Positions 1 through 6,279 of a DNA stretch of 13,074 bases are shown here, piece by piece. The notes beneath the pieces were generated by a model that worked only from the letters and a program-made list of their open reading frames with translations, was not told the origin of the DNA and did not search any database. The position numbers and the translations under genes are program-made. How positions within the stretch are numbered: the stretch's first letter is position 1; the number at the start of each line of letters is the position of its first letter. The stretch is from JAVBNT01 sp031551355 (GTDB taxonomy: Bacteria > Vulcanimicrobiota > CADAWZ01): positions 1-13,074 of the forward strand of contig JAVBNT010000040.1 in assembly GCA_031551355.1 (NCBI GenBank), written 5' to 3'.

Positions 1-172
1 TGTATAACCAAGATTCCCACACCCGCATAGCGGGTGGACCACGTTTCAGTCGCTAGGCTCCTTCAACAGGCTAAAGCCGGTTTTGCCGGGCTAAGCCCGG
101 TGACCGTTATCTTTTATTCCATGTGAAAGGGGCCGCCGTTATCACGACAGCCCCAGAAAAAATTATACAACC
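1..172. other. Hairpin-rich non-coding edge region
   Basis: I see no credible gene here on either strand. The stretch holds several compact inverted repeats: a 7-bp stem CACCCGC/GCGGGTG with an ATA loop (20-36), a 6-bp stem CCGGGC/GCCCGG with a TAA loop (86-100), and a weaker GGGGC/GCCCC pair (129-133 with 150-154). Closely spaced GC hairpins like these resemble the ends of REP-type or IS200/IS605-type elements, but no transposase lies in the window, so that origin is only a guess. It directly adjoins palindromic repeat A. Confidence 0.35.
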
Positions 173-286
173 AAATCAATTCAAACGGGCGGAGATGTAA
201 AGACAAAGGCTAATTTCTACGAGCGAGGCGCAGCACGACTGCGTTGAGCGAGAGAAATAGCCTGTGACGACGGTTTCAATTGATTT
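173..286. repeat. Large palindromic repeat, copy A
   Basis: This 114-bp imperfect palindrome has outer arms AAATCAATT...AATTGATTT (173-181 with 278-286). A middle stem pairs AGGCTAATTTCT with AGAGAAATAGCCT. The apical stem is GGCGCAG (227-233) with CTGCGTT (239-245), including two G-T wobbles, around a 5-nt CACGA loop. The core resembles copies B and C and the reverse complement of copy E. The motif TGACGAC on the right shoulder recurs in E (reverse strand), with a related TGACGA in B. Only 2 bp separate it from copy B. Confidence 0.8.
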
Positions 287-288
287 AC

Positions 289-414
289 TGAGGCGGGCAA
301 TTGTGTTTGCAGTCTATGGCAAAAACGGTTTCGACGATTGAGGCGTAGCAGTGACTACGCCGGAGTGAGCGAAATTGGTTTTGATGACGAATGCAGGCAC
401 AATTCACCGCCTCA
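289..414. repeat. Large palindromic repeat, copy B
   Basis: This 126-bp palindrome has outer arms TGAGGCGG (289-296) and CCGCCTCA (407-414). A second paired block is AATTGTG...TGCA with TGCA...CACAATT, and an AAAAC/GTTTT block lies further in. The apical stem is a perfect 7 bp, GGCGTAG (342-348) with CTACGCC (355-361), around a 6-nt loop. Its outer arms differ entirely from those of copies A and C while pairing is kept. Its last three bases, read on the minus strand, are the TGA stop codon of the Nudix gene, so it lies exactly at that gene's 3' end and could act as a terminator or 3'-end stabiliser. Confidence 0.85.
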
Positions 415-1443
415 ATCAAATAAGGTGGGCCAGTTGGGTTCGTTACTTGCCGCAAAACACATCCTCACCTGCTCTTCGCTGTTCCTGTCAACGGCCAGTT
501 CCGGCAGTTCGTCCAAACCAAAATAGCGGCTCTCGACCGTTTCGGTATTTTCCTGAAACTGTCCGCCGATAACCTCGCACAAAACAAACACCTTGCAGCA
601 GCCGTAAAGATAGGCGGGAACATTGCGCAAATTTCGGTCATGTAAGGCAATAACCCTTACGGGAACAACGTCAAGCCCGGCTTCTTCTTTACCTTCCTTG
701 ACGGTATTAGATCTTACGGATTCGTTAACGTCAACCCAACCGCCCGGCAAAGACCACTTGCCTGACTTTTCCTTTACCAGCAGAATTTTGTCGCTGGAAA
801 ATATTGCCGCTCTGGTATCAAGCTTTGGCGTCTGATAGCCTTTTTCATTACAGAAAAGATCGGAAATCTTATCAAGATCGGCGCCGGTGCGAAAAGCGGC
901 CATCTCCGCCGCTATTTCACGGATCCTTGAAAACCGTTCCCGGTCATACCCGTCTTTGGAAAAAGCAAGCCCCACCTGACCGATAAACTGCAGTTCCATT
1001 GCCCAGTCCATCCATTTGGCACTCTGTGGCGGAACAGGGACCCTTGAGATATACTCCAGGACATCAAACGGCGCCGGAAAATAACAGTCGGCCTTTACAT
1101 GCTGCACAGTGTCAACCGCCCAGACGGCGAGACCGCAATCAAAACCCCGGCTCTTAAAGAATTGAATTTTTTCAGCTTCGGACAAAACGAATAAAGTGTC
1201 TGACGCAGACATCTTAGTTAAGTCCGGCAAGCCCCCGGAATCACCAAAGCTAAGAATATTGCCAAACAAGGAGAGCAGAATTTCATCAGGAACATTATGG
1301 CGCTCGGAAATGATTATACCTATACACAACTGCCTGTCTTTAAGCTCGTTGAGCAGCCGCTCAACTCCGGCATTTTGATACAAACCGTCAAAAGGGGCGG
1401 CAAAAATGCTTTCAAAATCAAAATAGACACGGTTATATTTCAT
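412..1443 (-). CDS. Nudix hydrolase with N-terminal HAD-like domain
   Basis: This is a predicted cytoplasmic nucleoside-diphosphate-X hydrolase of 343 residues. Residues about 146-205 match the helical region that precedes the catalytic domain in the Nudix_N (PF12535) group, with the typical GLAFSKDGYDRERF pattern. Residues about 208-330 form the Nudix domain. The Nudix box starts at G235 and keeps E241, E250, E253, E254 and G256, but reads KEGKEEAGL, with Lys in place of the usual Arg and Gly in place of the usual hydrophobic residue. Residues 1-135 look like a degenerate HAD domain: D9-F-E11 instead of DxD, a motif-II-like IIIS (S46), and no clear motif IV acidic pair. Nudix_N proteins are usually near 200 residues, so this is an N-terminal fusion. 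The ATG has an AGGAGG site four to five bases upstream. Substrate is unknown; ADP-ribose-type compounds are a family-based guess. Confidence 0.9.
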   Translation of the reverse strand: MKYNRVYFDFESIFAAPFDGLYQNAGVERLLNELKDRQLCIGIIISERHNVPDEILLSLFGNILSFGDSGGLPDLTKMSASDTLFVLSEAEKIQFFKSRGFDCGLAVWAVDTVQHVKADCYFPAPFDVLEYISRVPVPPQSAKWMDWAMELQFIGQVGLAFSKDGYDRERFSRIREIAAEMAAFRTGADLDKISDLFCNEKGYQTPKLDTRAAIFSSDKILLVKEKSGKWSLPGGWVDVNESVRSNTVKEGKEEAGLDVVPVRVIALHDRNLRNVPAYLYGCCKVFVLCEVIGGQFQENTETVESRYFGLDELPELAVDRNSEEQVRMCFAASNEPNWPTLFD

Positions 1444-1455
1444 AAAACCCTCCTA

Positions 1456-1554
1456 TCAGGAGTCCCGGCGCTGACCGAATATCTGTTTCAGTTTTTTCAC
1501 AAAGACTTCGGAAACGCCCCGCCAGTTCTGCACTTTGACAAGCTCAGAAACCGG
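1456..1554 (-). pseudogene. Possible short coding remnant upstream of the Nudix gene
   Basis: An open frame follows an in-frame TGA and runs for 32 codons to a TGA-TAG double stop just before the Nudix ribosome binding site. Its translation has the look of a real amphipathic protein tail (VQNWRGVSEVFVKKLKQIF). There is no ATG; the only start is a GTG at 1533 with no convincing ribosome binding site. It may be the eroded C-terminus of a lost gene, a leader translated into the Nudix gene, or chance. I do not recognise it. Confidence 0.2.
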
Positions 1555-1702
1555 TCATGTTAATTACCCCGGTGAGAAAAACAAAGCCTACCATAATATT
1601 CCGGACATAAATTTTTATTTTGCCGTATGTCACCATCAAAACAGCCGAATATAAATAATATTTTATATAAATTCCCTTCGCCCCGGGGACACAGGTTCCT
1701 CT

Positions 1703-1746
1703 AAAAGATAATACCGCCCATGAAAAAGCCGGCGGCATTATCTTTT
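1703..1746 (-). terminator. Rho-independent terminator, probably bidirectional
   Basis: A 16-bp stem with one A/C mismatch pairs 1703-1718 with 1731-1746 around a 12-nt loop. The GC-rich base pairs (CCGCC/GGCGG) are next to the loop and the A/T-rich pairs (AAAAGATAAT/ATTATCTTTT) are at the foot. It lies 20 bp past the stop of the minus-strand lipoprotein gene, where it would end that transcript with a short U run; on the plus strand it is followed by six T. The rest of 1555-1766 holds only A/T-rich sequence and a CCCCGGGG palindrome (1681-1688), with no gene I can support. Confidence 0.75.
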
Positions 1747-1766
1747 TTCAAAGTTTATAAACAAAT

Positions 1767-3275
1767 TTATATGACAGGCGGCGCATAAGGAAGAACCAAA
1801 ACGTCATCATCGTTATCCGGACCCACATAAATTACATAACTTGTAACAGGTATAAAAACATTATAGAAAATATAGACTCCGGAAGGAACAGGAAGATTTG
1901 AAACCCACTTCAGACTGACAGGATTATAGGTAAACATATACATTGAACCTGTTGTCATAGACGGTTTTACGGAAACTACATTTACGGCATAATACACCGG
2001 GAAAGCAGAAAGAAAAACGCCTACAGGTGTGGAATTGTAAACGCTCAGGGAATAACCCGTCATTTGCTGTCTTGTAAACGGCAGCGAAGCGGTTCCCTTG
2101 GGATGGCCGTTGATATTCTGTCCTGAAACGGTAATAGGTATTTCCTGACCGGAAATTCCAGGGACGGAAACGGTATAATCACCGTCTACGGCCGGAAAAT
2201 ATATATACCCTTCATCGTAAGTCAAAGCTTCAACAGCAGTGCCGTCGGCAGACTTTTTAATAACCGCTTTGGCAAACAAAAGCGGATACGAATTCTCATC
2301 CGTCAGCAAAATTCTGTGGTGATAAGTCAATGTTACCGGTATTTCAAGGCTGGTATCGGATGTTGTAAGTTCAAGTTTATTATCAAAGAATTTGTCCGGA
2401 TAGGTGCCATAATCGTCATAATGGAAAAATGAATACCGGCCAGCCGGAACATTCGTATAAGTCAGGACTCCTCCTACCGGTTTTATCTGGCGGGAATAAA
2501 ATGACGGACCGGGTATGGCGGCATAGCTGAGAAGGCCGAACCAGTGGTTCAAATCAGAGCCGCTCACAGAAATTGTAACTACCGGAATAATAGCCCTCTG
2601 AAACTGGTATCCGCCGTCAAAATCGGCAAGAACGTCCATCGGTTTTGAATCTGCGGAATAACCGGTAAGACTGACCGTATAATGTCCCTGAGGAATGGCG
2701 TCAATGATAATTGATTTGCCTTCAATTTTTTCCGAATCAATAGTCACTGAGGTGTCCGTATTCAGCAGGGATACCCTGGCCCCCAAAAAAGCGCTGTTGT
2801 TCTCGTCAACCAGGAAAAGCTTCACCCGCTGGTAATTTTCCAAAACAATCGGTTCGGAGAACAGAGGGTTAATGGTATTGAGCGAGATATTATTTTGAAA
2901 AACGACCATACCGTTTACAGAAGCCGTCATTTCATAATCACCGTAAGTGATATTGTTCATAGAGTAATAACCGTCAGCATCCGATGTGCTACTGTAGTCT
3001 GCAGGAACCGGTACCTTTACGCCTTTCTGCCTATATAACTGTATAAGCGCATTAGGTATCGGATTGCCGTTACCGTAAGTTAAGCGGCCGGTTACGGCAG
3101 CAAGGCTCTCATTGATGGGATTGGGGTCGGTAACGCCCGGATTCGACGGGTCGGGAGATGTAATCGTGCCTGTTCCAGACGAAGAAAGATTCATTGAACC
3201 GGAACCGCAACCGACGGCAAATGCGGAAATAACTAAAATCAAAGCAATAAGCTGCATAATGTTCATTTTGTTCAT
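1767..3275 (-). CDS. Lipoprotein with repeated beta-sandwich (carboxypeptidase-regulatory-like) domains
   Basis: This 502-residue protein has a lipoprotein signal peptide with lipobox AVGC (C23). Gly rather than Asp follows the cysteine, which fits outer-membrane delivery. A low-complexity Ser/Thr/Pro/Gly linker (24-58) leads to a carboxypeptidase-regulatory-like module (about 60-145), with the typical V-x-G-x-L start and a DADGYYSM turn. At least three further beta-sandwich repeats follow (about 149-230, 232-318, 320-395), each ending in a G-x-Y strand pattern (GHYTVSL, GRYSFF, GDYTVSV). The C-terminal region (about 405-500) resembles that of the lipoprotein at 11125-12402. No catalytic motif is visible, so a structural, adhesive or ligand-binding surface role is inferred. 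The ATG has GGAGG nine bases upstream; ATG codons at residues 4 and 7 are less well placed. It appears monocistronic. Confidence 0.88.
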   Translation of the reverse strand: MNKMNIMQLIALILVISAFAVGCGSGSMNLSSSGTGTITSPDPSNPGVTDPNPINESLAAVTGRLTYGNGNPIPNALIQLYRQKGVKVPVPADYSSTSDADGYYSMNNITYGDYEMTASVNGMVVFQNNISLNTINPLFSEPIVLENYQRVKLFLVDENNSAFLGARVSLLNTDTSVTIDSEKIEGKSIIIDAIPQGHYTVSLTGYSADSKPMDVLADFDGGYQFQRAIIPVVTISVSGSDLNHWFGLLSYAAIPGPSFYSRQIKPVGGVLTYTNVPAGRYSFFHYDDYGTYPDKFFDNKLELTTSDTSLEIPVTLTYHHRILLTDENSYPLLFAKAVIKKSADGTAVEALTYDEGYIYFPAVDGDYTVSVPGISGQEIPITVSGQNINGHPKGTASLPFTRQQMTGYSLSVYNSTPVGVFLSAFPVYYAVNVVSVKPSMTTGSMYMFTYNPVSLKWVSNLPVPSGVYIFYNVFIPVTSYVIYVGPDNDDDVLVLPYAPPVI

Positions 3276-3442
3276 AATATAAAACCTCCGTAATTTATCT
3301 ATATCATCCCATAATTATTTATCTCCATTCCGGAAAAAATTGTTTTAATTTACCGAGACTTTTTTCCTTAACTTTTTCAATTTTTACAAGATACCAAATA
3401 GATGACGGAATCATCTTTACAGATTCCGATTTGCTTCCGTTA

Positions 3443-3471
3443 TTGACAACATTTTAAAAAAATGTTATTCT
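3443..3471 (+). promoter_or_regulatory. Sigma-70-type promoter of the DUF6530-like gene
   Basis: A consensus -35 box TTGACA (3443-3448) is followed by a 17-bp spacer and a -10 box TATTCT (3466-3471), predicting transcription from about 3478. The spacer contains an 8-bp dyad, AACATTTT/AAAATGTT (3448-3455 with 3459-3466), which may simply reflect its A/T content. A 7-bp dyad CGGAATC/GATTCCG lies just upstream (3406-3428). The -10 box overlaps the left end of the long inverted repeat at 3469-3515. Confidence 0.7.
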
Positions 3472-3515
3472 TTTGTCTAGTAGTTTACTAATTTAGTAAA
3501 CTACTAGACAAAAGA
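3469..3515. promoter_or_regulatory. Perfect 22-bp inverted repeat over the start site (operator or 5' hairpin)
   Basis: The arms 3469-3490 and 3494-3515 are exact reverse complements separated by 3 nt (ATT). The repeat begins inside the -10 box, covers the predicted start site and ends at the first base of the AAGGAG ribosome binding site (3515-3520). That position fits a repressor operator that would block polymerase. A transcript starting near 3478 would also carry a 13-bp hairpin at its 5' end, which could stabilise it. No regulator gene of obvious match is adjacent. Confidence 0.75.
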
Positions 3516-3527
3516 AGGAGAGAAACT

Positions 3528-4007
3528 ATGAAAATACCTACAACCCTAAAGCACAAACCTGTCATCGTCTCCGAAAATTATGAAAATATCGACGGCAGAA
3601 AAGCTTACAGCACCGATACAAAAGGTCTGTCTCTGGGTCTTGCCCAATGGAATGAGCGGGGAAAACTTGATATTTCGGCCAAAGTCTGGCGGCATACCGG
3701 GGAAAAATGGTCGCGCCAGTCGGAAGAGATGCCAATCCACCGCGTTTTGGACCTGGCGATCCTGATTTGTAAGAGCAGCCGCTATTTTCAGGAAGCCTAC
3801 CGCATGCCGAAAATGTATGATCCGGAAAAACCGGTCATTGACCGCATAGGACTTCAGGGAGATGCTATGACGGTATCGGTCTGCACCGACAATCCGATGA
3901 TCGACGAGGATATAAAGCTGTTTTCACAGGTTTTGGGAACCGACGGGGAAATACTTGGAGAAAGGTTCAGGGTGCTGGCTAATATATTAAAAGAAATGGG
4001 ATACTAG
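3528..4007 (+). CDS. Small cytoplasmic protein, DUF6530-like
   Basis: This 159-residue protein has no signal peptide or membrane segment. From memory its sequence agrees well with a short bacterial family called DUF6530: the opening around LKHKPVIVSENYENIDGR, the central block VWRHTGEKWSRQSEEMP, and the later block KPVIDRIGLQGDAMTVSV. I cannot confirm this without a search. Function is unknown; the conserved Trp, Arg and Asp-rich blocks are noticeable but do not match a catalytic motif I know. The ATG has AAGGAG seven bases upstream. It is a single gene with its own near-consensus promoter and a long palindrome at the start site, so it is probably tightly regulated. It converges on the exported gene at 4436-5506, with palindromic repeats between them. 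Confidence 0.85.
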   Translation: MKIPTTLKHKPVIVSENYENIDGRKAYSTDTKGLSLGLAQWNERGKLDISAKVWRHTGEKWSRQSEEMPIHRVLDLAILICKSSRYFQEAYRMPKMYDPEKPVIDRIGLQGDAMTVSVCTDNPMIDEDIKLFSQVLGTDGEILGERFRVLANILKEMGY

Positions 4008-4016
4008 CCGTAAGAT

Positions 4017-4104
4017 GGGGTTAATTGCGCAGCATGCGTCGTCAAATTGAATATTTGCTCGCTGCAACGCAGTCACACTGCGCTAGAGCTTCACTGATTA
4101 ATCC
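4017..4104. repeat. Large palindromic repeat, copy E (inverted orientation)
   Basis: This 88-bp imperfect palindrome has outer arms GGGTTAAT (4018-4025) and ATTAATCC (4097-4104), pairing fully with one G-T wobble. The apical stem is CGCAG (4068-4072) with CTGCG (4078-4082) around TCACA. Read on the minus strand the core runs GCGCAG-TGTGA-CTGCGTTG, nearly the same as copy A, followed by AGCGAG, AAATA and TGACGACG in the same order as in A. It begins 10 bp after the stop codon of the DUF6530-like gene, so it lies at a gene 3' end like copies B and C. Confidence 0.65.
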
Positions 4105-4132
4105 TTTACACGTAGACTCCATAAGTAACTCC

Positions 4133-4170
4133 TTACATTTTGATAATATTTATTTTATCTAAAAATGTAA
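4133..4170. repeat. A/T-rich 9-bp inverted repeat
   Basis: TTACATTTT (4133-4141) and AAAATGTAA (4162-4170) are exact reverse complements around a 20-nt A/T-rich loop. It lies between palindromic copies E and D in the convergent intergenic region. The long loop and A/T content make a strong terminator unlikely. No function is assigned. Confidence 0.4.
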
Positions 4171-4199
4171 CGAATTATCTAACTTTTACACTCATATAT

Positions 4200-4228
4200 G
4201 ACACAGATTCGCCGGTTTCAACTCATTT
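4200..4228. repeat. 29-bp fragment identical to the right end of palindrome C
   Basis: These 29 bases are identical to 4413-4441, the right arm and shoulder of copy C (from GACACAGATTCGCC to CAACTCATTT). No matching left half precedes it, so it is a truncated copy or a local duplication. Between it and copy C, 4268-4292 contains GACGAGCGCAGCAT, another apparent scrap of the family core. I see no gene in 4229-4315. Confidence 0.7.
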
Positions 4229-4315
4229 CCATGAGACGCTCAAATTGATGAAGAACCTAAGACAAATATGATTGCGACGAGCGCAGCATATTATAAAATT
4301 ATACCTTATAAAAGT

Positions 4316-4441
4316 AAATGAGTTCAAACCGGTGGAGATGTTAAGCTAAGCCAGATTTCTACGATTGAGCCGTAGTCTTCTCTACGGCGGAATGAGAGAA
4401 ATTTGGCTTAGCGACACAGATTCGCCGGTTTCAACTCATTT
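4316..4441. repeat. Large palindromic repeat, copy C
   Basis: This 126-bp element is the best-paired copy, folding over nearly its whole length. The outer arms are AAATGAGTT/AACTCATTT with CAAACCGG/CCGGTTT-type pairing inward. A 15-bp middle stem pairs CTAAGCCA-ATTTCT with AGAAAT-TGGCTTAG. The apical stem is a perfect 7 bp, GCCGTAG (4369-4375) with CTACGGC (4382-4388), around TCTTCT. A tandem G-A/A-G mismatch sits in the left shoulder GGAGATGT opposite ACAGATTC. Its right end encodes the last Lys codon and the TGA stop of the minus-strand gene at 4436-5506. Confidence 0.88.
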
Positions 4442-5506
4442 TATAGTGAGGTCGGGGAATTTGGTATAGTTAGGCTTAAACGACAAGATCGTATAGCCAA
4501 AGTAGCTCTTGTCATCCTTTTTAAGCTTAATCACAGCAGTGCCAATCTTTACAGGTTCGGCAGACGGTTTTACCCGGCGGATTATACTTACTTCAAAAAC
4601 TTTGATTTTATCGCTGCCGGATTCCTTTAAAATAACGGTCTTTGCTGAATATTGCAACTCAACAACCGGGACCGCAATGCCGGTCTGGGTTCCCAGAACA
4701 AACCTGAAATCTCCGGGCGGGTATTGGTAGCGGGATGATGCAAAATATGATCGATAAAGTTTGTCCGGTGAAAAATATTTTTTGGGGTCGACATGCTCTT
4801 CTTCCGATTCAGGACCGTCACTAAAATAATAGGCTCCGCCTTCAGGAGTAAAAACTCTGTCCGGATTATCCGCATCGGCAAAACACTTCTTTTGCACAAG
4901 ATAGTGGATAACATAGTTAACGGTAAGGCTATCCGGCTTCTCTGTAAAAGGATCATAGTGAATTGACTCACTATAGACAATTGCATCCAGCAAAACAGAT
5001 ATATCATTCGGATATTTAAGGGTCTTTTTCATTAAGGAAATTGCCTTGTCATAATCTTTGGCTCCTGACGGATACCCCAGCTGAAAGACAGCTATTTTAT
5101 CGCCTTTGACAATACCGTATTCGTAGAACACTGTGCCTTTTTTTTGCGGGTCGGTAAATGAAAGGCTATAAAAATTCTTGCCTGAAGACTTGACTTCCGT
5201 TTTAATACCCCTTTTTATAACATCATCAAGCAGTGAATTGCCGTCTTTATCATTGATGTTATAACTTCCCCAAATTAAAAGAACAGCTTTTTTATCAGCA
5301 GAATTTAATGTTATGCCGTCACCGTTATCACTGGCGGCGACAGTCTCAAAAAAATCAGGATATTTTATTGTATATCCGAAGCGTGAATTGGTATAGATCT
5401 TATTGCTTCCCGACTTATTAATTGTATTGGCTTCGAGATGAAACGAAAAAAACGATACCACAAAAAAGACCGTCAAAAGTAATATTTTAAACAAAGAAAA
5501 TTTCAA
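4436..5506 (-). CDS. Exported protein with PsbP-like N-terminal domain
   Basis: This 356-residue protein has a signal peptide (about 1-26, ending HLEA). Residues about 37-165 resemble the PsbP/Mog1-like fold common in exported bacterial proteins: a FGYTIKYPDFF start, a central LLIWGS strand and a final helix before TLKYP. Residues about 170-356 form a second beta-rich domain I do not recognise. The start is TTG, supported by AGGAGGAG with GGAGG eight bases upstream; no ATG lies near a ribosome binding site. It is the second gene of a two-gene operon, 22 bp after the stop of the gene at 5529-6041. Its stop codon lies inside palindromic repeat C. The role is unknown; both products would act in the periplasm or outside the cell. 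Confidence 0.88.
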   Translation of the reverse strand: MKFSLFKILLLTVFFVVSFFSFHLEANTINKSGSNKIYTNSRFGYTIKYPDFFETVAASDNGDGITLNSADKKAVLLIWGSYNINDKDGNSLLDDVIKRGIKTEVKSSGKNFYSLSFTDPQKKGTVFYEYGIVKGDKIAVFQLGYPSGAKDYDKAISLMKKTLKYPNDISVLLDAIVYSESIHYDPFTEKPDSLTVNYVIHYLVQKKCFADADNPDRVFTPEGGAYYFSDGPESEEEHVDPKKYFSPDKLYRSYFASSRYQYPPGDFRFVLGTQTGIAVPVVELQYSAKTVILKESGSDKIKVFEVSIIRRVKPSAEPVKIGTAVIKLKKDDKSYFGYTILSFKPNYTKFPDLTIK

Positions 5507-5528
5507 AACAATCTCCTCCTAAAAAAAA

Positions 5529-6041
5529 TTATTGCTCAAGTTTTTTGATATCAACGCCTTTACCTGAATAATGATACTTATATTCGGGAAAGGCATCATT
5601 ATCGGCAATAATATTTAAAGTCATTTTTTTGTAAACAGCGGCACTGGCCAACGACTCGGCACCCAGTCCCCCGGTTCCCATAGAGGAATAACGCTCCTTT
5701 GGCGAAACGTTGATATCACACCAGTTGTTTAACTCAATTGTCCCCGAAAGAGAAGCCAATTTTTCACAAACAGACGCATACTGCTCAAACAGTTCTCTGT
5801 CTTCCTTAAATTTCAAATGCTTTTTTCTCCATTCAACCGCATGTCCAAACTCATCCTTCCACGCCTGCTGATACTCGCTGTATATATACCTTTCGTGATA
5901 AGTAGAAATACAGTCATCCTTAAAGTTTTTTGCAAAGGCCTTGTCGATAGGATTATTATTCTCATCCGCCGCAAGAACAGCATTACCGCAAAAAAACGCC
6001 AGGCACAAAAACAGCATGGTAGAAAGAAAAAACCTGCTCAC
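5529..6041 (-). CDS. Small exported protein of unknown function
   Basis: This protein of about 170 residues has a clear Sec signal peptide ending AVLA before ADENN. The mature part is helical and charged, with several aromatic and Cys residues (CISTYH, VCEK, WCDIN). Its length and the C-terminal GTGGLGAESLASAAVYKKM segment faintly recall LprI-type (DUF1311) lysozyme-inhibitor-like proteins, but I would not assign it to that family. I chose the GTG at 6041 because GGGGAGG lies nine bases upstream; a TTG at 6047 adds two residues but is only three bases from that site. It is the first gene of an operon with the exported protein at 4436-5506 and is transcribed divergently from the gene at 6280. 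I see no convincing promoter in 6042-6279. Confidence 0.82.
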   Translation of the reverse strand: MSRFFLSTMLFLCLAFFCGNAVLAADENNNPIDKAFAKNFKDDCISTYHERYIYSEYQQAWKDEFGHAVEWRKKHLKFKEDRELFEQYASVCEKLASLSGTIELNNWCDINVSPKERYSSMGTGGLGAESLASAAVYKKMTLNIIADNDAFPEYKYHYSGKGVDIKKLEQ

Positions 6042-6279
6042 ACTCAAATACCTCCCCGCAATATTTTTATTATTCGCAACAATAGATAATTCTACCGTCA
6101 GGGTGGTACAACCTGTAATCCATTCAGAGACAATTCTGCAAAATTAAATATATCGACCGGCAAAAAAGATGTTCTTTGCGGAAGGAAAAAAACAGCTGCC
6201 GAAACAATCATTTAATTATGCAATAAAATAATATAACTTTGGCATAAATGATTTTTAACAAAACGCGGAGGAAAGCCTG

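Noticed and set aside
173..414. Palindromes A and B considered as a CRISPR or tandem repeat array
   Set aside because: There are no regular short repeats with unique spacers; each unit is a long hairpin with its own arms.
1544..1738. Minus-strand open frame of 64 codons in the intergenic region
   Set aside because: It overlaps the terminator stem, has no convincing ribosome binding site and has a composition typical of chance A/T-rich sequence.
4230..4318. Plus-strand frame through the repeat region with protein-like stretches
   Set aside because: It starts straight after a stop, has no ribosome binding site and runs through a repeat fragment.
6060..6110. Possible minus-strand promoter TTGTAC-17-TATCTA for the exported-protein operon
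   Set aside because: The -10 box matches consensus at only three positions, so I do not annotate it.
6241..6258. TGGCAT motif before the gene at 6280, resembling a sigma-54 promoter half
   Set aside because: The required downstream GC element at the correct spacing is missing.
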